Source: Candidatus Firestonebacteria bacterium RIFOXYD2_FULL_39_29 (GTDB lineage: Bacteria > Oederibacteriota > D2-FULL-39-29). Taken from it: a stretch of DNA of 64,000 bases. Where the stretch lies: positions 1 through 64,000 of the forward strand of contig MFGV01000087.1 in NCBI GenBank assembly GCA_001778375.1, in the 5' to 3' direction. Position numbers and translations under genes: made by a program. Under the pieces are notes generated by a model. That model had not been told where the DNA came from, did not search any database, and saw only the letters and a program-made list of their open reading frames with translations. Below, in pieces: positions 43,670-52,441 of the stretch (its first letter is position 1; each line of letters starts with the position of its first letter).

Positions 43670-44746
43670 TTAATATGTTTTGGTACATGAGTATGGAGTT
43701 GTAGTTGTACTGGTTAAAGTCCTTCCGGGACCGTACATATTGGATGTAACCGTTCCGGTGTGTGTTTGACGTTTAAAATCAGTAAAAACAGTTTCTAGCC
43801 CGCCAGATGCACCACCATTTCTCATCGTCAACGTGAATGTTCCGTTCCCGTTATCCACATATGCATTCGGGTCAATACCGTTATTGGCAGTAAGATAATC
43901 AGACGCATACTGGTCGAAGAAGGATCCATAATTGCCCATATTCTGACCACTATTATCAACTAACATATTTCTGCTGCCACCGCCAAGTAATTTTCCTGCC
44001 CCGTCAAAGAGCATGGTCAAACGGCCTTTTATTGGATTTGAGTTTATACTATATTCATAAGCTTCTTTTGTTGAAGGAGCTCCTAATGTAACTATTGAAG
44101 GAACATATAAGAGATGCATTCCTGCAGTAGTTATTGCTGAGTCAGGAGATGATCCGCCGCTTGTTCCCGTTACACCATCATAATACAATAAGCAATAATC
44201 AAGATCTATAGATACATTTACATCCTGAGGTGTATTTGTAACTGTAAACGGCTGAGAGAAGAATGTAAGAAGACGGTAAGGAGCGACCGGATCCCCGTCA
44301 ACAGCATTCCACATCAAATCTTCAGGCTCAGCAGGTCCGACGGTATAATTAGTGTGATTAGTTTTCGTATAGTAGGTCACGCCGTCTACGACAACACTGC
44401 CTTTCACCAAAGGGTGCGCAGAACAGTTTATTGAAATACTGTTATATGGCCCCGGAGTAACATTTCCATTAAAAGTCATAACACTTCCCAGTGAAGATAC
44501 AGAGGTGAGATCTACTTCCTGGGAGCCTGACCAAACAGTTTCCATTATAGTACTGCCGTTCTGCACCCAAATTGACTTTATTTTTACAACAAAGGACTCT
44601 ATCGTTGCTGCAGTATTATGTGCTTTATACATCGCCGCAAAGGCAGGAGAGGGTGACACTTGTTTTGCTACCAGCATACAGGCCAGGGTTAGAGCCAGGA
44701 GCAAACAATAGATTTTAATAAATTTCACAGCTTTATTAATTTTCAT
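43670..44746 (-). CDS. Secreted protein, possibly DUF4382-like
   Basis: 358 residues with a signal peptide ending AFA. The first 100 mature residues (FVVKIKSIWVQNGS, EVDLTSVSSLGSVMTF, GPYNSISINC) resemble the start of DUF4382 beta-sandwich proteins, but I am not certain. The C-terminal half has an asparagine/glycine-rich segment (DPNAYVDNGNGTFTLTM). GGGAG lies before the start, 12 bases after the small lipoprotein gene. Confidence 0.6.
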   Translation of the reverse strand: MKINKAVKFIKIYCLLLALTLACMLVAKQVSPSPAFAAMYKAHNTAATIESFVVKIKSIWVQNGSTIMETVWSGSQEVDLTSVSSLGSVMTFNGNVTPGPYNSISINCSAHPLVKGSVVVDGVTYYTKTNHTNYTVGPAEPEDLMWNAVDGDPVAPYRLLTFFSQPFTVTNTPQDVNVSIDLDYCLLYYDGVTGTSGGSSPDSAITTAGMHLLYVPSIVTLGAPSTKEAYEYSINSNPIKGRLTMLFDGAGKLLGGGSRNMLVDNSGQNMGNYGSFFDQYASDYLTANNGIDPNAYVDNGNGTFTLTMRNGGASGGLETVFTDFKRQTHTGTVTSNMYGPGRTLTSTTTTPYSCTKTY

Positions 44747-44758
44747 TGTCGTCTCCCT

Positions 44759-44914
44759 TTAGAGTTTTGCAATAGATACTTTGACGTTACCACCGACACC
44801 GGAACCGCTAAGCACAGCGGTAAACGGGTTCTTTCCGCAGCCGACAAGCAGAACGGAATACGTCAGGACAACTGCAAGAATTGCGAAGACTACAAACCTG
44901 AACTTTTCTTTCAT
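44759..44914 (-). CDS. Small lipoprotein (51 residues)
   Basis: A short gene with strong signals. AGGAGGG lies ten bases before the ATG at 44914. The product begins MKEKFRFVVFAILAVVL and has a lipobox LLVGC at residues 22-26. It ends with a glycine/serine-rich stretch, and the next gene starts 12 bases later. The mature protein is only about 26 residues. The leader carries the CAGTGGAATC motif. Confidence 0.75.
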   Translation of the reverse strand: MKEKFRFVVFAILAVVLTYSVLLVGCGKNPFTAVLSGSGVGGNVKVSIAKL

Positions 44915-44999
44915 TTTGTTCTTCCCTCCTTTTTTAAATAGATTCCACTGATATAGGCAATAATATTGCTTAACACTAGCTGATTTCTAACTTATGTTA

Positions 45000-45027
45000 A
45001 TTATACACCTAAAGACTAAAAATTCAA
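45000..45027 (-). promoter_or_regulatory. Promoter of the secreted-protein operon
   Basis: Minus strand TTGAAT (45022-45027), 16 bases, TATAAT (45000-45005), about 90 bases before the small lipoprotein start. Confidence 0.55.
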
Positions 45028-45081
45028 GATAAAATAATATTTATTGTTAACCGAAAATCAGCAGGAGGTTAACAGAAATGC

Positions 45082-45113
45082 GGGGACAGCCCCTAAGGGC
45101 AGGTGCAGTCCCC
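45082..45113. repeat. GGGGACAG ... GCAGTCCCC hairpin repeat
   Basis: GGGGACAGCCCCTAAG, GGCAGGTGCAGTCCCC. It is the twin of 43005-43036; together they bracket the three-gene secreted-protein run. Confidence 0.7.
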
Positions 45114-45115
45114 TT

Positions 45116-45156
45116 AAGGATGTAAGTCCGAGGTTAGCTCTCGGACTTACATCCTT
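45116..45156. terminator. 17-base perfect hairpin at the purF-like 3' end
   Basis: AAGGATGTAAGTCCGAG, GTTAGCT, CTCGGACTTACATCCTT. One arm encodes the last residues of the PurF-like protein and the loop holds its stop codon. There is no long T-run, so it may act as an RNA-stabilising or termination hairpin. Confidence 0.6.
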
Positions 45157-46552
45157 CGCAACCATCCCAGCAGTAGGTGCATAGTTTTTCTTTGGGCAAA
45201 CCGATTGCGGCAACCAAGTCTTCAAGACGCTGGTATTTAAGGGTTGTCAGCTTCAGGCGTTTTCTTATAACTTCCACCATGGCTTTATAATTTTTGGAAT
45301 CAGGATTCACAAACGCTTTCGGGTCTTTTATTTCTTTTCCTATCAGATCCTTAATAGCCCATCTGCCTGCAAGATCAAGGAGAGAACGGGAACGGGAAAA
45401 ATTCAGGAACTTGCAGCCGTAAACAAGTGGCGGGCAGGCGGGGCGCATGTGAACCTCTTTTGCTCCCATCTTATAAAGACGGGCGATGATTTCCCTTAAT
45501 TGCGTTCCCCTCACTATGGAATCCTCACAGAAAAGCAGGCGTTTTCCTTTAATTAGTTCCTTTATCGGAATAAGCTTCATCCTGGCAACAAGATCCCTTA
45601 TCTTTTGATCCTGAGGCATAAAACTTCTGGGCCACGTCGGAGTATATTTTACAAACGGCCTCTGGAACGGAATACCTTTTTCATTGGCATAACCGATAGC
45701 ATGCGCCGTACCTGAATCCGGTATTCCCGCTGCAAGGTCAATCTTTACATTATCTCTTTTTGCCAGCATAACCCCGCACCGGTTTCTCGCCACCTCAACA
45801 TTTATTCCTTCATAATCAGAAGAAGGGTAACCGTAATAAACCCAGTGAAACGCACAAATTTGCAGTTTTTTTGAAGGTTTTTTCTTTACTTTAACTCCAT
45901 CAGTTGTAATAAATACAATCTCTCCGGGACCGAGATCTCTGACATATTCATAACCCAGATTCGGAAAGGCAGTCGTTTCAAAAGTCAGAGCGTATGCCCC
46001 TTTTTTCTTTCCGAGAATAATGGGCGTTCTTCCCACTTTGTCCCGCGCCGCATAAATACCCTTTTTGGTAAGCAGGAGCAGAGAACAGGAACCTTCTATC
46101 ACGCTCTGCGCTTTTGCTATTCCGGCCTCAAATGATTTTTCCTGATTTATTATGGAAGCAACAAGTTCGGTAGGATTTATATAACCCCCGCCCATTTCAG
46201 CAAAGTGGGAGGATTTTTTCTTAAAAAGATTTTTAACAAGTTTGTCGGCATTTTTAATAACACCTACAGTAACAATAGAAAAATCACCAAGATGTGAAGT
46301 AATAAGGAGAGGTTGGTCTTCGTAGTCACTGATTATTCCTATCCCCATATTACCCTTCATTTTAAGGACATCTTCATCGAATTTGGAGCGAAAAGGTGCA
46401 TTGGAAATATCGTGGATATACCTTATAAAACCATTTTTGTATACCGTAGTCATACCGCCGCGTTTAGTCCCCAGATGAGAATGATAGTCCGTACCGAAGA
46501 ACAGTTCTGCTACACAGTCTTTTTTAGAAACCACCCCGAAATATCCGCCCAT
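45134..46552 (-). CDS. PurF-like amidophosphoribosyltransferase lacking the catalytic cysteine
   Basis: 472 residues from the ATG at 46552 (GGAGG five bases before). The fold is that of PurF: an N-terminal Ntn-type glutaminase domain (HSHLGTKRGGM, DNSxxPFR-like NAPFRSKF) and a C-terminal phosphoribosyltransferase domain with the PRPP loop LLFCEDSIVRGTQ. The normal N-terminus M-C-G is M-G-G here, so the nucleophile cysteine is missing and glutamine hydrolysis by the usual route is impossible. It ends with a cysteine cluster (LCTYCWDGCEGC). It may use ammonia or have a different role. Confidence 0.85.
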   Translation of the reverse strand: MGGYFGVVSKKDCVAELFFGTDYHSHLGTKRGGMTTVYKNGFIRYIHDISNAPFRSKFDEDVLKMKGNMGIGIISDYEDQPLLITSHLGDFSIVTVGVIKNADKLVKNLFKKKSSHFAEMGGGYINPTELVASIINQEKSFEAGIAKAQSVIEGSCSLLLLTKKGIYAARDKVGRTPIILGKKKGAYALTFETTAFPNLGYEYVRDLGPGEIVFITTDGVKVKKKPSKKLQICAFHWVYYGYPSSDYEGINVEVARNRCGVMLAKRDNVKIDLAAGIPDSGTAHAIGYANEKGIPFQRPFVKYTPTWPRSFMPQDQKIRDLVARMKLIPIKELIKGKRLLFCEDSIVRGTQLREIIARLYKMGAKEVHMRPACPPLVYGCKFLNFSRSRSLLDLAGRWAIKDLIGKEIKDPKAFVNPDSKNYKAMVEVIRKRLKLTTLKYQRLEDLVAAIGLPKEKLCTYCWDGCEGCKSES

Positions 46553-46639
46553 TAAAGCCTCCAATACTGTAAGATGCTCAATTTTAACATGTGTACAGCG
46601 ATTCTTCCAGCAATAAAACAGAAGACGGAGGACAGAGGG
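46497..46639 (-). repeat. 143-base duplication, copy at intact purF-like gene
   Basis: It covers the first 19 codons of the purF-like gene and its leader up to GACGGAGGACAGAGGG. The second copy at 48394-48536 differs at only two positions. Confidence 0.95.
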
Positions 46640-46673
46640 CGATGACAGCAGCCGGCAAGAGCTTGGAATTTAG

Positions 46674-48278
46674 TTAAAACGGTATTGTAATGGAAAATAC
46701 TGTTCCTTCGTTAAGACGGCTCTTCACAGTAATTTCCCAGCCGTGTTTTTTGACTATTTCATAGCAGAGACTGAGGCCCAAGCCTGTACCCTTGCCGACT
46801 TCTTTGGTTGTAAAAAAGGGGTCAAATATATTTTTCTTAATTCCATCGGGAATACCCGCACCGGTATCAGCAACATTTATAAGAATACTCTTTTTTTCAA
46901 CAGCAGCAGAGACTGTAAGAGTCCCTCCTTTCGGCATAGCATCTACCGCATTGCTGCAAAGGTTGATTATCACCTGCTCCAGAGCCTGTTTTCTCGCCTG
47001 TATTACAGGTATCTTCACGTCAACTTGTTTAATCAGTTTAACCCCTCCGGACTTTATTTTGGACTCAAGGAGGAGCAGCCCCATTTCAATTTCGGAAGCT
47101 GTATTTACCGGCTCTATTGTGTAATTTCCGGTATGCGCAAACTCCAGCAGGTTTTGGACAAGGGTTTTACACCTCTGCGAAGCCTTTTCAATCATACTTA
47201 TCTGCTCTTTTAAACCGGGGCGCAGCCCTTCTTCTGTCTTTAGAATCCTCTGTGAATAGCCAAGGATTACAGTTAGCGGATTATTTATCTCATGCGCCAC
47301 TCCCCCCGCAAGCCGCCCTATAGCCGCCAGTTTCTGCGACTGATTCAGCTGGTCTTCTATTTTTTTTGTATCGGTAATATCCCTTGCAGTAGAGAGAGTA
47401 CCGGTAATATTTTCTTTTGAATCCTTCAAAACACGGCACCACCAGGCAAGAAGACGTTTTTCGCCGTCTTTTCTTCTCTGCCAACTTTCCATATACATTA
47501 TTTCTTCTCCACCGCTAGCCACCTTGCTATATGTAACATCCTCAATAAAATAATCGGCAGCAGCTTTTCCGATAATATCTTTACCGAAGAAGGTCTTTCC
47601 GGCATTATTCATCCAGGTATATCGCTTATTATTATCCATCTCGGTAATAATATCGGGTATTGACATGAGAATAGCATTATCACGGGCAGACACCTTTTCA
47701 AGTTCTTTATAAGCAATATTCCTGTTTTTTTCAAAGTAAAAAGAAAAGTATGTTATACAAATATATGTAGCCAGGTAACGAATTTTAAAATCCTGAGCGT
47801 ATTCCATCGGCCAGACAGCATAAAAAGCAAGAAACACGGCCACAAAATATATCGAAACAAGTATCATGCCCTGTCTTGTTCCTAGAATAAAGACAGTCAG
47901 AAGCGGGACGCTAAAAGACCACACGGCTCTGGAATAATCAGTAGAAACCAAAATGAATAGCTGCACGCAAAATACCACAAGAAAAATATATGAAGATATG
48001 ACAACCGTATTCCTCCACCGAAGGAATAAATATCCTGAAAATATCAAAGAGAATGAAATAACATTTATTACAGCCTGACTGATTTCCTGTTTAATAAAAT
48101 TTATTATAGAAAATATGACCAAGGCAGAGCCGCCGACGTAAAATCCGACAAGAAGCATAACTGTTTGCCGGCGAGATTCCACATGGCTCATCTCGAGCAA
48201 GGATTCGATACTCTTGCCTATAAATATATTTTTTAACAATCGTTTTATCAAAATATTTTTTCCCTGACAAATTATCAA
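46674..48278 (-). CDS. Membrane PAS sensor histidine kinase
   Basis: 534 residues in the longest reading, which starts with TTG; a TTG nine codons later has a better SD (AGGGA). Six transmembrane segments (about 40-180), a PAS domain (about 195-305) with a PAC-like end ([11 protein letters not shown]), a HisKA domain with H329 in [11 protein letters not shown] and a HATPase_c domain ([25 protein letters not shown]). No response regulator gene is adjacent. It lies between a partial and a full copy of the purF-like 5' end. Confidence 0.92.
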   Translation of the reverse strand: MIICQGKNILIKRLLKNIFIGKSIESLLEMSHVESRRQTVMLLVGFYVGGSALVIFSIINFIKQEISQAVINVISFSLIFSGYLFLRWRNTVVISSYIFLVVFCVQLFILVSTDYSRAVWSFSVPLLTVFILGTRQGMILVSIYFVAVFLAFYAVWPMEYAQDFKIRYLATYICITYFSFYFEKNRNIAYKELEKVSARDNAILMSIPDIITEMDNNKRYTWMNNAGKTFFGKDIIGKAAADYFIEDVTYSKVASGGEEIMYMESWQRRKDGEKRLLAWWCRVLKDSKENITGTLSTARDITDTKKIEDQLNQSQKLAAIGRLAGGVAHEINNPLTVILGYSQRILKTEEGLRPGLKEQISMIEKASQRCKTLVQNLLEFAHTGNYTIEPVNTASEIEMGLLLLESKIKSGGVKLIKQVDVKIPVIQARKQALEQVIINLCSNAVDAMPKGGTLTVSAAVEKKSILINVADTGAGIPDGIKKNIFDPFFTTKEVGKGTGLGLSLCYEIVKKHGWEITVKSRLNEGTVFSITIPF

Positions 48279-48338
48279 CTTTACTATTTATCCGCTTTTA
48301 AAAAAGATTCCACTGATAAAGTCTGAAACCAAATTCTA

Positions 48339-48449
48339 ATCAGCTCTAGTAAAATCTCTTTTATACATTCCTATACTTAAAGATGCGGCTTCAAAGAACA
48401 GTTCTGCTACACAGTCTTTTTTAGAAACCACCCCGAAATATCCGCCCAT
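48339..48449 (-). pseudogene. Truncated 5' copy of the purF-like gene
   Basis: It begins MGGYFGVVSKKDCVAELFF like the intact gene, then leaves homology and stops after 37 codons. It is part of the 48394-48536 duplicated block. Confidence 0.85.
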
Positions 48450-48536
48450 TAATGCCTCCAGTACTGTAAGATGCTCAATTTTAACATGTGTACAGCGATT
48501 CTTCCAGCAATAAAACAGAAGACGGAGGACAGAGGG
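48394..48536 (-). repeat. 143-base duplication, second copy
   Basis: 141 of 143 bases agree with 46497-46639. The right boundary lies in a GACGGAGGACAGAGGG tract of the kind scattered through intergenic DNA. Confidence 0.95.
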
Positions 48537-48565
48537 GGAAAACAGTTCCTTTGTAAATCAATCTA

Positions 48566-48664
48566 TTAAAGTAATTTTACAACCTTGTTTTCTGCTATTT
48601 CATAACTAATTCTAAGACTGTTGTCTCCCCAAATTTTACCTTTTAGCCGATCCCTGTCTATCTT
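48566..48664 (-). other. Open 32-codon extension after the gmhA amber stop
   Basis: In frame with gmhA, after its TAG stop, 32 sense codons (KIDRDRLKGKIWGDNS ... VVKLL) run to a TAA. GmhA is already full length without it, so this is either a gene remnant or chance. Confidence 0.3.
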
Positions 48665-49231
48665 CTAAGGAAATAAACGTTCTTCTACAAGCTTGCAGAT
48701 TGCATGTAAGACGGCTGCGTGAGCTTCCTGGATATGCCAGGTTGTTTTACTCGGAATTTTCAAAGAGACATCGGCATATTTGTGCATTTTGGCTTTATTT
48801 TGCCCTGTGAGACAGGCAGTGAAACATCCGAGGGATTTTGCTTTTTTCATCGCTTCTATGATATTTCCGGAGTTACCGCTTGTGCTAATACCGATGCAAA
48901 CATCCTCTTCCCTTGCAAACGCTTCTACCTGTTTTGAAAACACATATTTATAACCGTAATCATTCCCTATCGCAGTTACTGAGGAACTATTGGCCGCCAG
49001 AGCAAGCGCAGGCAGGTGACGCCTTTCCTTCGCAAAGCGGCCTACAAACTCAGCAGCAAAATGCTGGGCATCCGCAGCAGAGCCGCCGTTACCAAATATG
49101 ATAAGCTTTCCGCCCCGGAGATAGCTTCTATATATTTTATCAATGACTACTTCTATCTCTTTAGAAAGTTTCCTGGTTGCAAGAATAGTTTTTGCCGAAT
49201 CGGACAGTTCTTTCTCTATTTGCTTTTTCAT
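48665..49231 (-). CDS. gmhA: Sedoheptulose 7-phosphate isomerase
   Basis: The first step of ADP-heptose synthesis, giving D-glycero-D-manno-heptose 7-phosphate. The 188-residue SIS-domain protein has FGNGGSAADAQHFAAEFVGRF, NDYGYKYVF, GISTSGNSGNI and the C-terminal HIQEAHAAVLHAIC. AAGGAG precedes the start. Confidence 0.96.
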   Translation of the reverse strand: MKKQIEKELSDSAKTILATRKLSKEIEVVIDKIYRSYLRGGKLIIFGNGGSAADAQHFAAEFVGRFAKERRHLPALALAANSSSVTAIGNDYGYKYVFSKQVEAFAREEDVCIGISTSGNSGNIIEAMKKAKSLGCFTACLTGQNKAKMHKYADVSLKIPSKTTWHIQEAHAAVLHAICKLVEERLFP

Positions 49232-49570
49232 TGGATTAGCTCCTTAAAATACGTTACGAGTAGCGGGTGACGGGTTGCGAGTTCTACATTAAGGTGTTAT
49301 TTATATATTTTTTTCCTTAGCGCAAACTTTACACCTCATACTTCGCATAACTTTTATTATATTAAGTTTCACTCAACTCCCGCTTTTGCCAAGCGTCCAA
49401 ACCTTTAAGCATTTGCTTCGCTCCACCCTTGGCCCGCCTATTGGCGAGGTGTCGCACAACATTGTAGCGGACAAGGTCTCACCACATGTGGACAAAAACA
49501 GACACTGGATCCCCGATAAAAGCACTCGGGGATGACAAAATTAACAACAAGCACTAATTGAAGATTTTTG
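49232..49570. repeat. Gene-free spacer with dispersed repeats
   Basis: It holds ACGTTACGAGTAGCG-type words, a 49285 ACATTAAGGTG word shared with 10893, and a CACTGGATCCCC/GGGGATGACAAAA palindromic unit at 49502-49540. No gene is seen. Confidence 0.5.
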
Positions 49571-50560
49571 TCATTTTGGAACAACAACATTTATCAACAC
49601 TGCGTTTATGGAGCCTACAAAGGCTTTGCTTTTCATCATAAGAGGGATATGAGGCTCCTCAACAGAAACCCAGACCGTCACTTCACCTTCCTGTTTAAAG
49701 ATACTTTCAAAGTTCATAAAAGGACGAACAGCGTAAGCTTCGTATCTGCCGAGAGGGGTCCTAATTTTTTCTTTTCTCAGAACACTCGCGGTTAACTTAT
49801 TAACTTTTCCGTCGGCATAAACGGCAATATCTATATTTCTTCCGACTGCCAGCTGATGCGCCCTGAAAAAATAAAAAGCGGAAAAAACATCCTGACAGAA
49901 CTCAGGAATATTATACAATTTATCCCCTTCTTTGACCAGTCCATTATTCTGGTCATAGTACTGGGTTGTTTCATTTTCATAATTACCTTCTATAATTTTT
50001 TTATAAAGTTTTCTTGTATAAAGCCCTTTTACATCTATAAAACTTTCAACGGTATCATCCACCCTGTAGACCGAGGCCAAAAGGGGGACAACTTTTGCAT
50101 TTGAAACCAACCGGTACGCCGGCTCCCCTTCAATGCTTACTTTTTCCTTTATCTCAAAAGACGCTGTTGCAGCAGTGATCCCTAGGTACTGCACGGCAAA
50201 TTCAAACTTTTCTCCGACCCCGAACTCCTTATAATTAATTTTTCTTGATTTTTTCGGCTTAACCGTAGAAGTTACAACCTGCACTTCTTTTTGTTTCTCC
50301 TGCACTATGCCGGGAGTTTTTTCAGCTGTTATTTCTTTTTTCGCAATAATTTTGGTTTCCTCTGTCACGGGCTTTACTTCGGCTGTAATTTCAGAGGTAA
50401 CCGCAGGGAGTTCAAAACTAAAAACCTCATTTGTAATCTCCCTGACCTCTTTAAGCTCATTTTCCTTTTGCTTGCCGGCATCCATGACCGTATACTTGCC
50501 TTTGGTCACACAACCAAAAAGCAGAAGAACAGAACTTATTATTAAAAGTGTTTTTTTCAT
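49571..50560 (-). CDS. DUF3108 lipoprotein
   Basis: 329 residues with a lipobox (LLLFGC). After a low-complexity linker rich in Glu, Lys, Val and Thr (about 25-105) comes the DUF3108 domain: GEKFEFAVQYLGITAATASFEI, YRVDDTVESFID, YKKIIEGNYEN and the C-terminal VWVSVEEPHIPL. DUF3108 proteins are periplasmic barrel-like proteins of unknown role. The start overlaps the glycosyltransferase stop by four bases. Confidence 0.88.
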   Translation of the reverse strand: MKKTLLIISSVLLLFGCVTKGKYTVMDAGKQKENELKEVREITNEVFSFELPAVTSEITAEVKPVTEETKIIAKKEITAEKTPGIVQEKQKEVQVVTSTVKPKKSRKINYKEFGVGEKFEFAVQYLGITAATASFEIKEKVSIEGEPAYRLVSNAKVVPLLASVYRVDDTVESFIDVKGLYTRKLYKKIIEGNYENETTQYYDQNNGLVKEGDKLYNIPEFCQDVFSAFYFFRAHQLAVGRNIDIAVYADGKVNKLTASVLRKEKIRTPLGRYEAYAVRPFMNFESIFKQEGEVTVWVSVEEPHIPLMMKSKAFVGSINAVLINVVVPK

Positions 50561-51585
50561 AGGAATAACTTCGCCTTTTCAATCACCTCTTCAAGTTTTA
50601 TAGTTCCCATGCAGTCATAATACATGCAATTTTCTCCCGTGCATTTTCTACAGCTTCCTAGTTTTGGCTTTAATATTATAGCCTTATTACCCCAGGGACT
50701 CCATCTCTTTTCGCTGATCACATAGACCGGAGAGAAAAAAGATATAGTCGGGGTTTGTACCGCTGCTGCAGTGTGCATGGTACCGGTATTTTTACTTATG
50801 AGCACAGCCGTCTTTGCCAGCACCGCACCCAGCTGTTTAATATCCGCGCTCCCTTTTAAAACCGGAGGGCGGTTCCTTAGCCGGAGAAACAGATCTTTAG
50901 TAATAAACTCCTCGTCCTTCCCCTCAATCAGCAGAACTTTTACTTTCAGCTTTTCCTGCAGAGCATCTATCAGTTTTGCATATCTTCCCGCATCCCAGTT
51001 ATACATAGAACCGGCAGCCCCTCCGGGATGGACTGCAACTATTTTTCCGGAGAGTTTATTTTTCTTAAGAAAAGAAGAGGCAAACGCCTTGTCTTTTTTA
51101 TTAAGCCAGAGTTTTATCTTTTTATCTATTACCGGGATAGAAAGTGCTTTTAAAAGATCCAGATTATATTCAAGTTCATGCTTTTCGACCCTGCTTCTGT
51201 GAAGAAGGACCTTTTTATTATAGAAAAAGGAGTACCATTTTGAAGCAACACCCACTCTTAAAGGAATTCCGGCAAGAAAAGCTGTCAAGGAAAGTTTAAA
51301 TCGCGGAAAAACATGGATAACCGTATCATATTTTTTGGCGCGCAGCTCTTTTACAAGCAGGAAGAGTCCTCTAAGCCCGGCATGCCGGCCCTGAGGCTCG
51401 TAGACCAGAAAAGCATTCAGGTAAGGGTTATCTTCAAGTATTTTTCTGCTATATTCCGCGCCCAGAAAATCAATGCAGGCATTTTTATCATTCAGTTGAA
51501 GGTTTGTTATAACAGGCAATGTAAGAATAACATCACCAATACGGTCAGTACGGCAGACAAGTATTCTATTATTGAAAGAAGTCAT
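50557..51585 (-). CDS. Family 9 glycosyltransferase (heptosyltransferase-like)
   Basis: 342 residues. GT9 features: N-terminal ILVCRTDRIGDVILTLPVI, IVAVHPGGAAGSMYNWDAGRYAKLI (nucleotide-sugar site), SKNTGTMHTAAAVQTPTISFF. It probably adds heptose to the LPS core, in line with the heptose genes in the window. A cysteine-rich C-terminal block (CRKCTGENCMYYDC) is common in this family. TATAAT lies six bases before the ATG with no SD, so the transcript may be leaderless. Confidence 0.88.
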   Translation of the reverse strand: MTSFNNRILVCRTDRIGDVILTLPVITNLQLNDKNACIDFLGAEYSRKILEDNPYLNAFLVYEPQGRHAGLRGLFLLVKELRAKKYDTVIHVFPRFKLSLTAFLAGIPLRVGVASKWYSFFYNKKVLLHRSRVEKHELEYNLDLLKALSIPVIDKKIKLWLNKKDKAFASSFLKKNKLSGKIVAVHPGGAAGSMYNWDAGRYAKLIDALQEKLKVKVLLIEGKDEEFITKDLFLRLRNRPPVLKGSADIKQLGAVLAKTAVLISKNTGTMHTAAAVQTPTISFFSPVYVISEKRWSPWGNKAIILKPKLGSCRKCTGENCMYYDCMGTIKLEEVIEKAKLFL

Positions 51586-51718
51586 AGATAGATTATACCA
51601 TAGGAATTAATGAAGTTTACAGTATGCAGTTCGTACCTTAAAGCCTGATCACAGAATCAAATCTATTTATCAGGTTGTTTTTGGCTGCGGGTGGTCAGTT
51701 TTTCAAAAAGATAAAACA

Positions 51719-52441
51719 TTAATTGCTCTTAGCTGAATTGAAAGCAACCAGTTTTTCCCAAAGGATATTTCCTGAATTATCGCAATATTCGCTGCCAAAT
51801 TCTCTTGTAAATTTATTTATTACTTTTGCATATTCTTTTGTAAAATCCTCGTTCTTGTTTTTGGCTTTATAACCAAGAGGTTCTACTATGTCTATATAAA
51901 GATTCTCGTCCCCAGAAATAAACCCCCAAAACATCTGACCGCATAACTTCTGATAATCGCCTTTATTTGATTTATTATCAATGCCATAGCAGCATCCGTT
52001 TACGGCAATAATATCAGCCCCGGCTATCCTCTTAGCTTGTTTAAAATTATCTTTCATCCTTTCTATTTGCTGGCTATTACCCCAGTTGGGACCGGATTTT
52101 ATGGAAACAATGTATTTAGAGCCGTCTTTTTTTAACTCTAAATCTATGCCTTCTGTTGTTGATTTATTTCCACCATACACACAGCGGCAAACAAAGATAG
52201 CAAGCTTTTCTAATACACCGCCAAAAACAGCCTCTTCCTGGGACGATAAATAAGCATCAAGAATTGTTTTAACCAAGTCTTGTGCTGTTAAAACATTTTT
52301 TGCTTTAAAGAGATACGGATTTTTCCTTTTTAAAACATCCTTCAAGCGTAATTCAAGCAGTTTATCAAGCCGTTTTTGATGAAACTCTTCTATTTGCGGT
52401 TCTATAAACTTTGTTATGGCTTTTTTTAATTTTGCATTCAT
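51719..52441 (-). CDS. Type II restriction endonuclease (PmeII-like)
   Basis: 240 residues from the ATG at 52441 (AGGGG upstream). LKDVLKRKNPYLFKAKN, the E-x(n)-D...S-I-K core EGIDLEL...YIVSIKSGPNWGNS and ISGDENLYIDIVEPLG match the PmeII family of PD-(D/E)xK enzymes as I recall it. The recognition site cannot be read from the sequence. It overlaps the methyltransferase gene by 77 bases in another frame. Confidence 0.82.
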   Translation of the reverse strand: MNAKLKKAITKFIEPQIEEFHQKRLDKLLELRLKDVLKRKNPYLFKAKNVLTAQDLVKTILDAYLSSQEEAVFGGVLEKLAIFVCRCVYGGNKSTTEGIDLELKKDGSKYIVSIKSGPNWGNSQQIERMKDNFKQAKRIAGADIIAVNGCCYGIDNKSNKGDYQKLCGQMFWGFISGDENLYIDIVEPLGYKAKNKNEDFTKEYAKVINKFTREFGSEYCDNSGNILWEKLVAFNSAKSN

